Counted from the first letter of the stretch, positions 9,847 to 20,165 are shown. The stretch is 64,000 bases of DNA from Symbiodinium natans (GCA_905221605.1 CAJNDS010000286.1:47979-111978); one strand, 5' to 3'. Notes: generated by a model from the sequence alone, not told the origin. Program-made: numbers and translations.

Positions 9847-9905
9847 CCTAAACCCGAAACCCTAAACCCTAAACCCTAAACCCTAAACCCTAAACCCTAA
9901 ACCTA
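9847..9905 (-). repeat. ITS array, CCCTAAA orientation
   Basis: Eight units, the first with a G substitution. Confidence 0.96.
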
Positions 9906-10242
9906 ATCCGTATTCTTGACTAACCCCACCCCGCCCCTCCCCCCTCCCCCCACCCAACCGACCACTTCTTCCTACCCCGAAATAGCAGCGGTAAACAGGG
10001 CCCAATGACTTCTTAGTGCAGGGTTTCTTTGGGGGCAGCTACGGTTCTAGGGGTTGTACCTTGGTTGTACCGTTGGGTTTTTGGGACCCTTTCTTACGAT
10101 CCTGAAGGTAGTATAAGGGCAATGTTAGGCATGACCCTGAACCCGAAAACCAAAAACCTAAACCCCAAACCCTAAACCCTAAACCCTAAACCCTCCAAGT
10201 AGTAAAGGACCCCGTGCCCCACGGGCTCGAGGCTCTTCTGCC

Positions 10243-10325
10243 AACATGCGCGCCTTCCGCGAGCTGCAGCACGTCACGGCTGCGGGCAACTTCTTGCTGC
10301 TGAGGCCAGCTTCGGGTTGTCCGGG
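10243..10325 (+). CDS. Candidate exon
   Basis: The frame NMRAFRELQHVTAAGNFLLL continues RPASGCPG up to the start of a TTTAGGG array. It is GC-rich at third positions. It might be a start exon, because the ATG at 10,246 is the first in frame, but this is unproven. No family recognised. Confidence 0.22.
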
Positions 10326-10400
10326 GTTTAGGGTTTAGGGTTTAGGGTTGAGGGTTGAGGGTTGAGGGTTTAGGGTTTAGGGGCCCTAAACCCTAAACCC
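10325..10400. repeat. Head-to-head ITS junction
   Basis: TTTAGGG and TTGAGGG units run up to 10,382, then one G, then CCCTAAACCCTAAA from 10,384. The orientation is that of two telomeres joined end to end (G-strand meeting C-strand), with a single extra G at the centre. Confidence 0.95.
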
Positions 10401-10935
10401 CACAAATCGAGATGTACACCAGGTGGCAGGGGAACCGACGGGTACAAACCCAACAATCTCAGCCTTCCAAATGAGTGTCAAGGGTTGTCAGGCGCAGTGC
10501 GGGCATGTTCAGCGATGGAGAATCCCTAACCCTACACCCGAAACCCTAAACCCACAAGCTTTCGGGTTTGGATGTAGGTTCGGGGTTGGGTCTCCCTAGC
10601 ACTTTCCTTCTGCCTACACGGTACCCAAGGGTAGTTTGGATAACATGATTGTGGGGAGGATCATATTGCAAAGTTCCGTTCTCAAGTGAGAAGAGGTTGG
10701 GAATGCATAGAGTGAGCGAAGAAAAGAAGCCAGCAAGGGGTGTAAACCTGCTGTGACATCTGGAATGGGTCTTGTGGGCAGTCTGTACTTTTAAGTTTGC
10801 ACATGATTTGTAGGGGGAGAAAAACCCTAAACCCAAAACCCTTGTATTTAGGCTCCCGTAGTCGCCTCCCTCGACAGGCGGCACGAAGCTGATCTGCAGT
10901 GGTGTGGGGGGCACTGCGGCGGTACTATCGCCTGC

Positions 10936-10998
10936 GCACCCTAAACCCTAAATCCTAAACCCTAAACACCCTAAACCCTAAACGCCCTAAACCCTGAA
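10936..10998 (-). repeat. Degenerate ITS array
   Basis: CCCTAAA units mixed with CCTAAACACC and ACGCCCTAAA spacer variants. Confidence 0.9.
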
Positions 10999-11289
10999 AC
11001 CCTGAAACAGAACAGCGCCGACGTAGGAGAAAGGGTTTAGGGCTTAGGGCTTAGGGTTTAGGGTCTAGGGTTTACCTGCTCAGGCTCAACGCTCTTCCAA
11101 CCCTCTGTCGCTTCCGTCTCCCTCGTTTTTTGTTGGGCTTAGGGTTTAGGGTGTCTAAGGTTTAAGGGTTTAGGGATCGCCGGTGTCAACAATCTCTAAG
11201 TTGAAAAACATCATGGAGTCAGAGTTGTGTTGCTAACAAGGGCTGGCCCTTAAGGAAACGAAACCTTGAATTCTTTCAGTAGGAAAAAT

Positions 11290-11386
11290 TGGGATGTTCC
11301 CCCTTATGCTAACAGTCCTTAATAGTGATTATAGTACCCCTTACTATCCCTATTAAGGACTGTTAGTCTAAGGGGGAAACATTCCA
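11290..11386. mobile_element. Family A hairpin, copy 1 (complete)
   Basis: The ends TTGGGATGTTCCCCCTTATG and CATTCCAA are part of ~36-bp inverted arms that also include CTAACAGTCCTTAATA. The loop holds TTATAGTACCCC. This is the cleanest two-armed copy in the left part. Confidence 0.8.
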
Positions 11387-11497
11387 AGGAGCAAATCTCG
11401 TAGCCAAGCAGGCAGTCACCCTAGTCTTAGTGCACATCAGGCGCCGCCACCTGTCTGCTCCTAGGTAGGATCAGGGGGGACCCTTAAAAGGCTGGGC

Positions 11498-11596
11498 TTT
11501 GGAGTACTATACTTTAATACTTTTTTTTGTTCTCTGGGTTCTATTGTTGCTACTTATTACCTAAAAAGTACTTTTTTTCCAGGGTCTACTCCAAAG
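11498..11596. mobile_element. Family E hairpin, copy 2
   Basis: Ends CTTTGGAGTAC and CTACTCCAAAG are inverted. The interior TTTTTTTTGTTCTCTGGGTTC matches copy 1. Confidence 0.8.
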
Positions 11597-11697
11597 CTAA
11601 GAAGGGGAACCTCTCCTAACCCTCTTCTGGCTCTCTTAACCAGGGACCTTCTTCAGAGGGCCTTAAAGTCCCTCTATAATTCTATCCCCTGACTGCT

Positions 11698-11784
11698 GAG
11701 GAGTGCTGGCGTACCTGGGATGAGCTCGTGATCTACTACGTGTTCCCTAGCCCCTGCATCCAAGGAGCCTACACTCCGCAATAA
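11698..11784 (+). CDS. Candidate terminal exon
   Basis: From a possible acceptor (CTGACTGCTGAG) the frame reads EECWRTWDELVIYYVFPSPC and ends IQGAYTPQ at TAA 11,782-11,784. The aromatic-rich, balanced composition is convincingly protein-like and unlike the surrounding repeats. An ITS begins right after the stop. No family assigned. Confidence 0.3.
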   Translation, partial: EECWRTWDELVIYYVFPSPCIQGAYTPQ

Positions 11785-11965
11785 CGGTTTAGGGTTTTGG
11801 GTTTAGGGTTTAGGGTTTAGGGTTTAGGGGCGAAGCGACACCCCCATGAAAAACAAAATTCGTAGCTTCGTAGGGTTTAGAGTTTAGGGTTTAGGGTTTA
11901 GGGTTTAGGGCGGTTTAGGGTTTAGGCTTGAGGGTTGAGGTCCCCAAACCCTAAACCCTCAAGAC
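11785..11965. repeat. ITS cluster with inward-facing junction
   Basis: TTTAGGG arrays at 11,785-11,829 and 11,870-11,937 are followed within about 5 bp by CCCCAAACCCTAAACCC, a second telomere-fusion-like inversion in the window, here degenerate. Confidence 0.9.
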
Positions 11966-12108
11966 CCCCCCACAATCCACAAACGCTCCACTTCCAGGAT
12001 ACCTAGCCAGCAGAGAAATCGAGGCAGGGCCGAGCGGGCTTCGGATGCTTGCAGGGATTATGGGGCCTGCAGGTCTTTTGAGGGTTGAAGGTGAAGGTGG
12101 TGTATGCT

Positions 12109-12214
12109 TGGTAGCCCAGTGGTACCCTTTACCCTTTTTTTGTTCTGGGTTCCCTTCTCAAGTAACCAAGCAAAGAAAGGCTGCCCTTATCATAATATGG
12201 TTACTGGGCTACTA
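12109..12214. mobile_element. Family B hairpin, copy 2
   Basis: Starts CTTGGTAGCCCAGTGGTACC and ends GGTTACTGGGCTACTAG. The interior contains CTTTTTTTGTTCTGGGTTCC and CAAGTAACC. Confidence 0.8.
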
Positions 12215-12336
12215 GGATGGTCTGGGCTACACAGTCCCTCGGGTCTTTGGGATAAAGCCTGAAGCCAACCATGATCTGCAAGTCCTTCGTAAGCCCCGAA
12301 GCTCAAACCCTGAAGAAGGTAGTCCGCCGCTCTCTA

Positions 12337-12389
12337 AACCCTAAACCCGAAACCCTAAACCCTAAACCCTAAACCCTAAACCCCAAACT
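12337..12389 (-). repeat. ITS array, CCCTAAA orientation
   Basis: About seven units with a CCCGAAA variant near the left end and CCCCAAA at the right. Confidence 0.95.
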
Positions 12390-12499
12390 CTGCACGTTCA
12401 GGTGGTTCAGGCTTGAAGGTTGCTCCTTAGGGGCTTCAGGGGTTTTAGGGTTCCTTGGTTGGGGTGAGCTGCATTGAAGAGCTTCCGGGGTCCCTGAAC

Positions 12500-12620
12500 G
12501 CCTAAACCCCAAACCCCAAACCCCAAGCCCTAAACCCTAAACGCTAAACCCTAAACCCTAAACCCTAAACCCTAAACCCTACACCCTACCGAAAACCCTA
12601 ACCCCTAAACCCTAAACAAT
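12500..12620 (-). repeat. ITS array, CCCTAAA orientation
   Basis: About 17 units: CCCCAAA variants first, then pure CCCTAAA, then degenerate units. Confidence 0.96.
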
Positions 12621-13031
12621 GGAGGAGTCGTTTTGCTTGCTTGGAGGGACTGGGGCGTCCCCAAACAGCTCCCTCGCTTTCGCTTTATCGTAGATGAGTG
12701 TCTTGTTATGTGCTTTCCTGATTTGTTCATCTTGTTGTATCTTTATATTGTGATATGCTGCTATTATTAAATTGCATTATTTGGGTTCACTGCTTAGGTT
12801 GGGTTCATTGTTTGGGTTTAAACCCCAACCCCTAAACCCAGCAGAATCCTTACATCAAGTCCGGCCAGGAAACCTGGATGAAGCCAGGTTGTCCCCTGGC
12901 CTACTTGGAAGAAGCCTTCGAGGAGGGTGGCGAGGGGAGGATCAGGGGTTGCAGGGTTGAGGCTGGCTCCTGTGGTAGAAACACGGGGTTTTGGTAGGGT
13001 TTCAGGGTGGTTTAGGACCTTGCCCCTAAAC

Positions 13032-13098
13032 GCTAAACCCTGAACACTGAACCCTAAACACTAAGCCCTAAACCCTAAACCCTAAACCCTAAACCCCC
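13032..13098 (-). repeat. ITS array, CCCTAAA orientation
   Basis: Nine to ten units with CACTAAA and CCCTGAA variants on the left. It is followed by CCTTCTTTTTCAG, a good polypyrimidine-AG acceptor. Confidence 0.95.
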
Positions 13099-13109
13099 TT
13101 CTTTTTCAG

Positions 13110-13228
13110 AGCACTCCAAGATGTCCCTAGAGACTGAAGCTTCTAGAGGAGCCGCGGTGGCACTCTTTGCTGCCCTTCCTGGCCTCCCTGTTTCTTGGCC
13201 TTCTGCATTTTGTTTTCGGCGGGTTTAG
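13110..13228 (+). CDS. Candidate exon after a good acceptor
   Basis: The segment starts directly after CTTCTTTTTCAG. The frame HSKMSLETEASRGAAVALFA continues ALPGLPVSWPSAFCFRR and meets a stop inside the next ITS. A splice donor before the ITS is not obvious. No family assigned. Confidence 0.22.
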
Positions 13229-13341
13229 GGTTTAGGGTTTAGGCTTAGGGTTTAGGGTTTAGGGTTTAGGGTTTAGGGTTTAGGGTTTAGGGTTTAGGGT
13301 TTAGGGTTTAGGGTTTAGGGTTTAGACTTTAGGGTTTAGGC
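13219..13341 (+). repeat. ITS array, TTTAGGG orientation
   Basis: About 17 units, nearly pure, with one TTAGGC near the left and TTTAGAC near the right edge. Confidence 0.97.
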
Positions 13342-13742
13342 TGCTGTAGGTTTGCTGGGAAGGCCTTTGGGACATTTTATATTTTCCCTGGTTTGGGTTT
13401 ACGAGGGTCATTTTCATGTGTTTTTTCAGGGGGTTTTGAGGGCCATCCTAGTTTAGGGGTTTAGGGTTTGGTGAAATCGCAAACTAGGGTTTCGGATTTG
13501 AGGCGAAAAGGAGCACGCCATTGGGAGAAGTTCATGGAACTCTTCAAACGCATGAGTTCCACATAATGCTTTGCTTGGAGATTGACATGTTCTGGTCCCG
13601 CTTTGGGTCCTTATCGTCGGGGTGCCGTAGCATCTGCAGGACCCAAAAGAGACCCCGAATGTAGAGGATCCCCATATGGTTAGCCTAAACCCTAGACCTA
13701 GTTGGGAGAACTACTCGTTCTCAGCTGACCAGACCACTGTCC

Positions 13743-13850
13743 TGGCAGCTCAGTGGTACCCTTTTCCTGTTTCTTGGCTCGGCGTTCCCTTCTTTAAGTA
13801 GCCAACCCAAAAAGGGTACCCTTATGATAACATGGGTACTGGGCTACTAA
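13743..13850. mobile_element. Family B hairpin, copy 3
   Basis: Ends GGCAGCTCAGTGGTACCC and GGGTACTGGGCTACTAAG. The interior contains TTAAGTAGCCAACCC in place of the usual AAGTAACC. It is more diverged than copies 2 and 4. Confidence 0.7.
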
Positions 13851-14080
13851 GTGGTTGAGCTCAGGGCGTTGAACCTGGCAATCTCAGCCTGTAAAACCCC
13901 AACGTCGGCCCAACCCTTAAAACTTGAATGTTCCCCTCAACCTTGGAACAAAGTTGCGCTATGAATTCTATAACACCCCGCCCAAAACCCTGCCTCTTGG
14001 GAAATGTTGTATCGTCCCTTCTTAAGATCACATTTAGGAAGCTGTTCAAAGGGTCTAGAGTATAGGGTTGGTTGGGGTTA

Positions 14081-14172
14081 CTAGGACCCAAAGTAGGCCC
14101 TTATTACCCTTCCAAGCCCCCTTCAACCAAAAAGGGCAACCCTTTCCATTCCTGGCTGACTCCTGGGTCTAA
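14081..14172. mobile_element. Family F hairpin, copy 1
   Basis: CTAGGACCCAAAGTAGGCCC at the left and CTCCTGGGTCTA at the right. The interior has AACCAAAAAGGGCAACCC. Confidence 0.65.
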
Positions 14173-14335
14173 GCCCGAGACCCTAAGCCCTAAACCCTAG
14201 GTATTCGGATGACGTTTACGAGTCTTTTTCAGAGGTTTTCTTCGGGCCATGCTAGTCAACCGTGGCATAGTCTCAGGCTTCCTGGCCCTCTGACACTGCG
14301 CTTCCCAAGCCTCACAGAGAGCAAGGCCTTCAGGG

Positions 14336-14408
14336 GGTTAGGGTTTAGGGTTTAGGGTTTAGGGTTCAGGGTTCAGGGTTCAGGGTTCAGGGTTCAGGGT
14401 TCAGGGTC
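14336..14408 (+). repeat. ITS array with TTCAGGG block
   Basis: Three TTTAGGG units are followed by six consecutive TTCAGGG units, a homogenised variant block. Confidence 0.96.
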
Positions 14409-14509
14409 AGAAGTTTAGGGTTTGGCCAGGTTGTGCACAGTAGCCCCTCCTCAACGAAGATGAGGTTTCGGGCGGACGTGACTTTGAAGTTCTTACAAAA
14501 GGCATTAAG

Positions 14510-14585
14510 GGTTAGGGTTTAGGGTTTAGGGTTTAGGGTTTAGGGTTTAGGGTTTAGGGTTTAGGGTTTAGGGTTTAGGGTTTAG
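14510..14585 (+). repeat. ITS array, TTTAGGG orientation
   Basis: About ten almost perfect units. Confidence 0.97.
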
Positions 14586-14679
14586 ATTAGGGCTTCGGGT
14601 CATAGCTGCATGTTGATTAGCCCTGCGTATAAACCCAAAACAAAAACATAAATTCCGCTTTTTTCTTTTAGTGATAGCA

Positions 14680-14755
14680 CGGGCTGCTGTGCGTGAACCT
14701 CGTAGGGCTTCTTTGGGGGTACTGTGCATGAACCTCGTTGGGCTTCTTTAGGGTT
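14680..14755 (+). repeat. Short tandem duplication (~38 bp)
   Basis: GTGAACCTCGTAGGGCTTCTTT and GTGAACCTCGTTGGGCTTCTTT-like copies lie side by side; the second runs into TTTAGGG. Confidence 0.75.
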
Positions 14756-15000
14756 TAGGATTTAGGGCTTCGGGTTTAGGGGGTTTAGGGTTTATCTAAG
14801 GGCTTTGGCGATGCTGCTTCGTTCGCTCCGTCTGCTGGAGGCTTTGGGTCTCTTCCCGTAGGGTTTAGGGTTTTAGGGTTTTGGGTTTAGGGTTTAGGGT
14901 TTAGTGGGTTCCAGGGCTTGGGGAAGATCTTCGGGGGATCGCCCGAAGGGGTGCCTCGTGGCATTTGATGTGTTGCGTGGAGTTGAGTGTTGCAGTATCT

Positions 15001-15132
15001 GCCCCTAAACCCTAAACCCTATAAACCCTATAGGCCCTATAAACCCTATAAGCCCTATAAACCCTATAAACCCTATAAACCCTATAAACCCTAAAAACCC
15101 TATAAACCCTATAAACCCTATTAACCCTAAAC
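15001..15132 (-). repeat. Nonamer telomere-like array (CCCTATAAA)
   Basis: About 12 units of CCCTATAAA, with a few CCCTATAGG variants, follow three CCCTAAA units. It is a distinct 9-bp periodicity derived from the heptamer. Confidence 0.95.
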
Positions 15133-15534
15133 CCCCCCCCCCTTTACTGCAGAAAAGCATGTTTCCGCATTTCAAAGAGATGGGCCTCGGGTGCTTCTGG
15201 GCGCCTGTGGTAAGCGGGGGGTGAGGTCGTTGGCTGACTGGGTTTAGGTTTAGGGCTTGAGGGTTTCAGGGCTTAACTTAGAAATTAAGTGAGGGCAAGC
15301 ATCGTTGCAGCTTGTTTTCCGGCGTTTGCTTGGCAGAGGCACTGCTGATGACCGAGTTCTTCGCACGTGGGCCGAATGTGTCTGTGGCCGCAGCTTAAGT
15401 GCTTGTGAGCAGTCTGGGTCACACTTGCGTGTCACTTGGTATCCTATGTCACCGGTACTATGGCACACATGCAGCAAGCCGTACAGCAAGCCGTAGAGGA
15501 CTCCACAGTTCCCCTTTCTGAAGAGAGATCTCTC

Positions 15535-15590
15535 CGACTCTAGAATCTCTAGAACTGTAAGAGGGCTGCATCTCTAGAACTGTAAGAGGG
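15535..15590 (+). repeat. Short tandem duplication (~27 bp)
   Basis: Two adjacent copies of TCTCTAGAACTGTAAGAGGG. Confidence 0.8.
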
Positions 15591-15729
15591 CTTCAGAAGC
15601 TCATGCAAACTTGCAGAGCCACAGGAGGTTGCACGGGGGTGTTGTAGGGTCTGTCAAGGCTGCCCTTCGCCCTTGAACCTTGAGAAGCTCTCAAAGACCC
15701 TTGAACCCTAAACCCTAAACCCTATCTTG

Positions 15730-15874
15730 AACCTCGTAGCCTACAAGAACTCCAAGTCCTTCGCCGAGGTGACCTACCTCAACCTCTCCGGTGCGGGCTT
15801 GGGCCTCCGCCGCGCCGCACTGCGCGGCGTCGCCGCGGCGCTGCTCGCAGACAAGCGCCGCGGCTGCCTAAGCC
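15730..15874 (+). CDS. Candidate exon, leucine-rich-repeat-like
   Basis: The frame reads NLVAYKNSKSFAEVTYLNLS then GAGLGLRRAALRGVAAALLA. The spacing YLNLSGAGLGLRRAALRGVAAALL fits ribonuclease-inhibitor-type leucine-rich repeats (LxLxxxxLxxxxxxxLxxxL). GC content is very high, with G/C third positions. After AGCC the sequence is GTAAACCC, so the CCCTAAA array would provide the donor. An acceptor near CCTCGTAG (15,739) is possible. ITS lies on both sides. The partner exons were not identified. Confidence 0.35.
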
Positions 15875-15920
15875 GTAAACCCTAAACCCTATACCCTATA
15901 CCCTAAACCCTAAACCCTAA
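15875..15920 (-). repeat. ITS array, CCCTAAA orientation
   Basis: Six units, two with CCCTATA. The array begins as GTAAACCC directly at the exon-like block. Confidence 0.95.
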
Positions 15921-16261
15921 GCAAACGTTTCATACACTTTGATTCGCACTCCGTATGCCCTGGCATTGCCGTGTGCCAGCAGAGACGGTGGACACCTTAT
16001 AATTAAGGGGACAGTGGACACGACGTTAGGAGAGATCAATTTGCAGGGGCTCTGTGTCCCACCTTTAAAGGCCTTCTCTTGTGTGTTCTTCCGATCTCCC
16101 TTCGGGTTCTGGTTTAGTACCTGTGTGCTTCTAGAAAGAGGCCGGCGCGGACAAAGACACGTTGTCCAAAGCATAGCACACATTTCTACACAAGAACGAC
16201 GAGGGACTTCCTTGCAGTGCGATGTGCTACATCAGCTAGGCGGGTGGCAAAAAAGAAAGCA

Positions 16262-16340
16262 ACCTAAACCCTAAACCCTACACCCTAAACCCCCAAACCC
16301 TAAACCCTAAACCCCAAACCCCAAAACCCTAAACCCTAGC
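16262..16340 (-). repeat. ITS array, CCCTAAA orientation
   Basis: About eleven units, including CCCCAAA and CCCTACA variants. Confidence 0.95.
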
Positions 16341-16685
16341 TTAAGCCCGAAGCACAATGACCTTGATGCAGACGTGGGGCCTAGGGGCTTTCAGTCCCGC
16401 ATGCAAAAGATCGGAAGACATACAAAGACCCAGGAAAAGAGTGTTAGGGTTTAGTTTTTAGGGTGACGACCGATAAGATGCAGGGAGGAGCCCCCCCCCC
16501 CCCCCTCGACAGACACCGAGCCCGAAAACCTGTTATCTGAAGCCCTAAACCCTAAACCCTAGACCCTAGACCCTAGACCCCCAAGCCCCTACCCAGACCT
16601 GGGTGGTCTGAGGCACCTGCTCCATTTGGATGTGAGCTCCGATCTCAGTCTGTCTGATGCTGCATCAAAGAGCAAATTTGAGAGG

Positions 16686-16808
16686 GTTTAGGGTTTAGGG
16701 TTTAGGGCCCAAAAGTAGGCCCTTGTTCCCTTGTTTGAGGTGCCCCTATAAGCCCCCTTTAAACCAAAAGGGCACCTTATGTCTTCCTAGGTTACTCCTG
16801 GGTCTAGA
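16686..16808. mobile_element. Family F hairpin, copy 2, left end replaced by ITS
   Basis: Compared with copy 1, the first bases of the left end (CTAGGA) are replaced by three TTTAGGG units, which run directly into CCCAAAAGTAGGCCC. The interior has AAACCAAAAGGGCACC and the right end CTCCTGGGTCTAG is intact. Confidence 0.7.
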
Positions 16809-16995
16809 TAGAGGGCTTGCACGGAAGGCTTCTGTGTGGACGGCGAGAAAAAGCCTACACGAATTGGGTGGGGCTTGGAGGGGCCTCGACTTTAGGGATC
16901 AGGGAACTTAGTACGCAGGTTAGGCTACAAGTCTGGGTATATCTAGGACGGCCCAGTAGCGTACACATGACCCCAAACCCTAAACAGACACGAAA

Positions 16996-17175
16996 GCCTA
17001 AAGCCTAAAGCCTAAAGCCTAAAGCCCAAAGCCTAAACCCTAAACCCTAAACCCTAAACCCTAAACCCTAAACCCTAAACCCTAAACCCTAAACCCTATA
17101 CCCGATACCCGATACCCTATACCCTAAACCCTAAACCCTAAACCCTAAACCCTAAACCCTAAACCCTAAACCCTA
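16996..17175 (-). repeat. Long ITS array, mixed variants
   Basis: Five AAAGCCT units, then about nine CCCTAAA, then CCCTATA/CCCGATA variants, then nine more CCCTAAA. Blocks of the same variant are adjacent, consistent with local amplification. Confidence 0.97.
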
Positions 17176-17264
17176 CCTAGTAGGTTTCCTGGGCCTTCAT
17201 GCAGGAGCTCACCGAGCATTTTGGTTCTACCTTGTTTTGCTGGTGAGTCGAACTGCTTAGCCAA

Positions 17265-17470
17265 TTTAGGTATAAAAAAATCACTCGACCCTAAACCTCT
17301 TACTATCTTACGAAATTACTATCTTATTAAATCACTTTATAGCTATGTTACCATATTCCTGTATTACTATAATGCTATAATACTATCTGGCTAAATTACT
17401 ATATTGCTATCTTACCAGCTTACTATCTGACTCTATGCTATACTACTATGTGGCATGGACCTTTATGTAT
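17265..17470. repeat. Degenerate ACTAT/GCTAT-rich tract
   Basis: TTACTATCTTA, GCTATAATACTATC and similar words recur irregularly. No gene is visible. Confidence 0.6.
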
Positions 17471-17733
17471 TATTTGACGTTCTCTCTTGTTTTGTATTTA
17501 AAAACCTATAAACAAACTAAATCCAAGAAACCTGAAGCACAAATTCACCAATTTCGTTCTCTTAGGGTTTAGGGTTTACGATTTATAATTTACTCTTTTT
17601 TGATGTGAACGTACAGACGCAGTCAGATGTTGGCAACGAATACTAGCTATCACTTCTGCTCTTGCGTGGGGGATGATCCAAGCGGTCTCTCGGGTCGGGC
17701 TGCGCACCGTTGTGCGCACATTGAAGTGTCCTG

Positions 17734-18243
17734 TCAGCTGTCGTGCCCAATTGTTGCTTGGTGTGGATCGGCAAAGATCACTGCTACTGAAAGAGGCATC
17801 TTCTCATGAAGATGCCCTAACTCTTTCAAGACATCTACATTATCATTCAACGCGTACAGACGTCGGTTCGACAACCTGTAAAACTTCGTACTCTTCTTCA
17901 CAAACTGAAGTGGACGCGAGTCCTGCAGTGCCCTGAACCGTCTCGTGCAGAAAACACCCCCGCAGAAAATCACTGCCTTTACCGCAAGCATTGGAATCAT
18001 ACAACCGCACAATCCGCTACAGTCCACCTCCGCCACGGACGCACCCATGACCGCAGAAGCCACTGCCCCGCCGATAAGGAGCCGACCAAAAAAAGCAACG
18101 ACGGCACCCATTGCAAAAGACCTGCGAAAACGTCTCGCGTAATCAGTGACCATCATACAACAATCGGTGAACAATCTTAAGACACTATTTTTGCGGGCAA
18201 CCAATAGCAACTGGTCGACCAAGCCGATGCCTGAAGACGGCAC
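17734..18243 (-). CDS. Membrane-protein exon candidate, weakly SLC44-like
   Basis: An open minus-strand frame of 169 codons with natural composition. Residues ~44-70 (MGAVVAFFGRLLIGGAVASA) and ~79-100 (CGCMIPMLAVKAVIFCGGVF) look like two membrane segments. Their order and wording (VTD..., FFGRLLIGG, then PMLAVKAVIFCGGVF) recall the C-terminal membrane part of choline-transporter-like proteins (SLC44), but the following DTLFLCF-type motif is absent. A GT directly after CGG on this strand (about 17,948) could be a splice donor, making the C-terminal part of the frame intronic. The first repeat block starts about 30 bp beyond its 5' end. It could instead be an unrelated two-helix protein. Confidence 0.3.
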   Translation of the reverse strand: MPSSGIGLVDQLLLVARKNSVLRLFTDCCMMVTDYARRFRRSFAMGAVVAFFGRLLIGGAVASAVMGASVAEVDCSGLCGCMIPMLAVKAVIFCGGVFCTRRFRALQDSRPLQFVKKSTKFYRLSNRRLYALNDNVDVLKELGHLHEKMPLSVAVIFADPHQATIGHDS

Positions 18244-18519
18244 GGCTGCGGCGCCTCGGAGCTTGTCTTCCTCACTGTGTGTTTTTGAGATTTAAAGGAG
18301 AACAAGAGAAGAGAAGGGAGAGAGAAAGGAGAGAGGAGAGATCAACAGGAATGCAACTCTAAATGGAAGAGCAATGAAAAGAATGGAAGAGAAATGAGGA
18401 CAGGCGAAATGCAAAAATCAGGCAAAGAGAAGATGGTGCTCGTTTTCATCTTTCCTCTGGTTCTTATTTTTCTCTTCTCTTGTTCATTTCCGTTAGAAAA
18501 AACAAAAGGAATAACAATG

Positions 18520-18938
18520 AACATGTAAGCAAACCCAGCTGATGCTCATGATTTTTTCCTTTCTCCCTCTCTCTCTCTCTCCATATATGGGCGATGGAAC
18601 GGGTGTCCTTGTTGGGCCGTTTCCTGCATCTTCAAGTGAGGAACCTAAGTGTTTTCTTTTGTTCGTTTGAAGACACAGAAAGCGATTAAAAGGGACGTCC
18701 ATTTTGGATTGGCAGCCAACCCAGCTGATGCTCATGATTTTTTTCTCTCTCTCTCTCTCTATATATATATGGGCGATGGAATGGGTGTCCTTTTTGATCG
18801 TTTTCTGCATCTTCAAGCGAGGAAAAGGGACACCCCACAAGAAAGCACTTAGGGTGTCCCTTTTGCTCGTTTGAAGACACAGAAAGCGATTAAAAGGGAC
18901 GCCCGTTTTGGATTGGCAGCCAACCCAGCTGATGCTCA

Positions 18939-18988
<50 letters not shown>

Positions 18989-19164
18989 GGGCGATGGAAT
19001 GGGTGTCCTTTTTGATCGTTTTCTGCATCTTCAAGCGAGGAAAAGGGACACCCCACAAGAAAGCACTTAGGGTGTCCCTTTTGCTCGTTTGAAGACACAG
19101 AAAGCGATTAAAAGGGACGTCCATTTTGGATTGGCAGCCAACCCAGCTGATGCTCATGATTCTT

Positions 19165-19203
<39 letters not shown>

Positions 19204-19386
19204 GTATGGGCGATGGAATGGGTGTCCTTTTTTGATCGTTTTCTGCATCTTCAAGCGAGGAAAAGGGACACCCCACAAGAAAGCACTTAGGGTGTCCCTT
19301 TTGCTCGTTTGAAGACACAGAAAGCGATTAAAAGGGACGCCCGTTTTGGATTGGCAGCCAACCCAGCTGATGCTCATGATTTTTTT

Positions 19387-19418
<32 letters not shown>

Positions 19419-19870
19419 GGCGATGGAACAGGTGTCCTTTAAGATCGTTTTCTGCATCTTCAAGCGAAGAAAAGGGCACCACAAGAAAACACTTAGGGTG
19501 TCCCTTTTGCTCGTTTGAAGACACAGCAAGCGATTAAAAGGGGCGCCCATTTTGGATTGGCAGCAAACCCAGCTGATGCTCATGATTTATCTCTCTCCCC
19601 ATACATGGGCGATGGAACGGGTGTCCTTTTTGGATCGTTTTCTGCATCTTCAAGCGAAGAAAAGTGACACCACAAGAAAACACTTAGTAAGGGTGCCCCT
19701 TTTGCTCGTTTCAAGACACAGAAAGCGATTAAAAGGGACGCCCATTTTGGATCGGCAGCAAACCCAGCTGATGCTCATGATTTATCTCTGTCTATATATG
19801 GGCGATGGAACGGGTGTCCTTCCTGATCGTTTTCTGCATCTTCAAGGGAGAAAGAAGGGCACCGCCCAAG
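18520..19870 (+). repeat. Seven-unit ~205-bp array, copy 1
   Basis: GATGCTCATGAT marks each unit at 18,541, 18,727, 18,931, 19,149, 19,369, 19,574 and 19,769 (spacing 186-220). Each unit has a CT or CT/TA tract, then GGGCGATGGAA, then a hairpin AAAAGGGACACC...GGGTGTCCCTTTT. Open frames rich in Ser-Leu or Arg-Glu come from the CT tracts. Confidence 0.95.
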
Positions 19871-19894
19871 AAGGAAACGTAACATCAGATATAG

Positions 19895-20165
19895 GGAGGG
19901 AAATTGAAGAGCTCCTCTCTTTACTTAGTCATTCCCTTTCCTCTCTTCTTATCTGTTGTTTTCTTCGCTTCAAAAAGCAAAATACGGGAAAAGAGATTTC
20001 CTGAAGAGGAGGGAGGGCACCTATTGAAGAGCTCCTGTCTTTACTTAGAAGAGCTCCTGTCTTTACTTAGTCATTCCCTTTCCTCTCTTATCCGTTGTTT
20101 TATTCGCTTCAAAAAGCAAAATAAGCGAAAAGAGATTTCCTGAAGAGGAGGGAGGGCACCTATCT
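19895..20165 (+). repeat. ~118-bp tandem duplication
   Basis: GAAGAGCTCCTGTCTTTACTTAG to GAGGGAGGGCACCTAT occurs twice, with an additional partial GAAGAGCTCCT unit in this copy. The same pair is present at 23,850-24,090 and 29,055-29,295. Confidence 0.9.

Larger units (their letters stand above)
1..17200. other. ITS/hairpin/exon-like mosaic, left part
   Basis: This stretch alternates every few hundred bases between telomere-like heptamer arrays in either orientation, short imperfect palindromes and non-repetitive blocks. No long gene is visible. The blocks not listed separately (for example 100-1,000, 1,130-1,900, 8,010-8,450, 12,000-12,330, 13,370-13,740, 15,140-15,700) contain only short open frames whose reality I cannot judge. 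Confidence 0.85.

Noticed and set aside
9390-9851. Tyr/Ile/Val/Cys-rich frames on both strands
   Set aside because: Read-through of TA and GTAT microsatellites.
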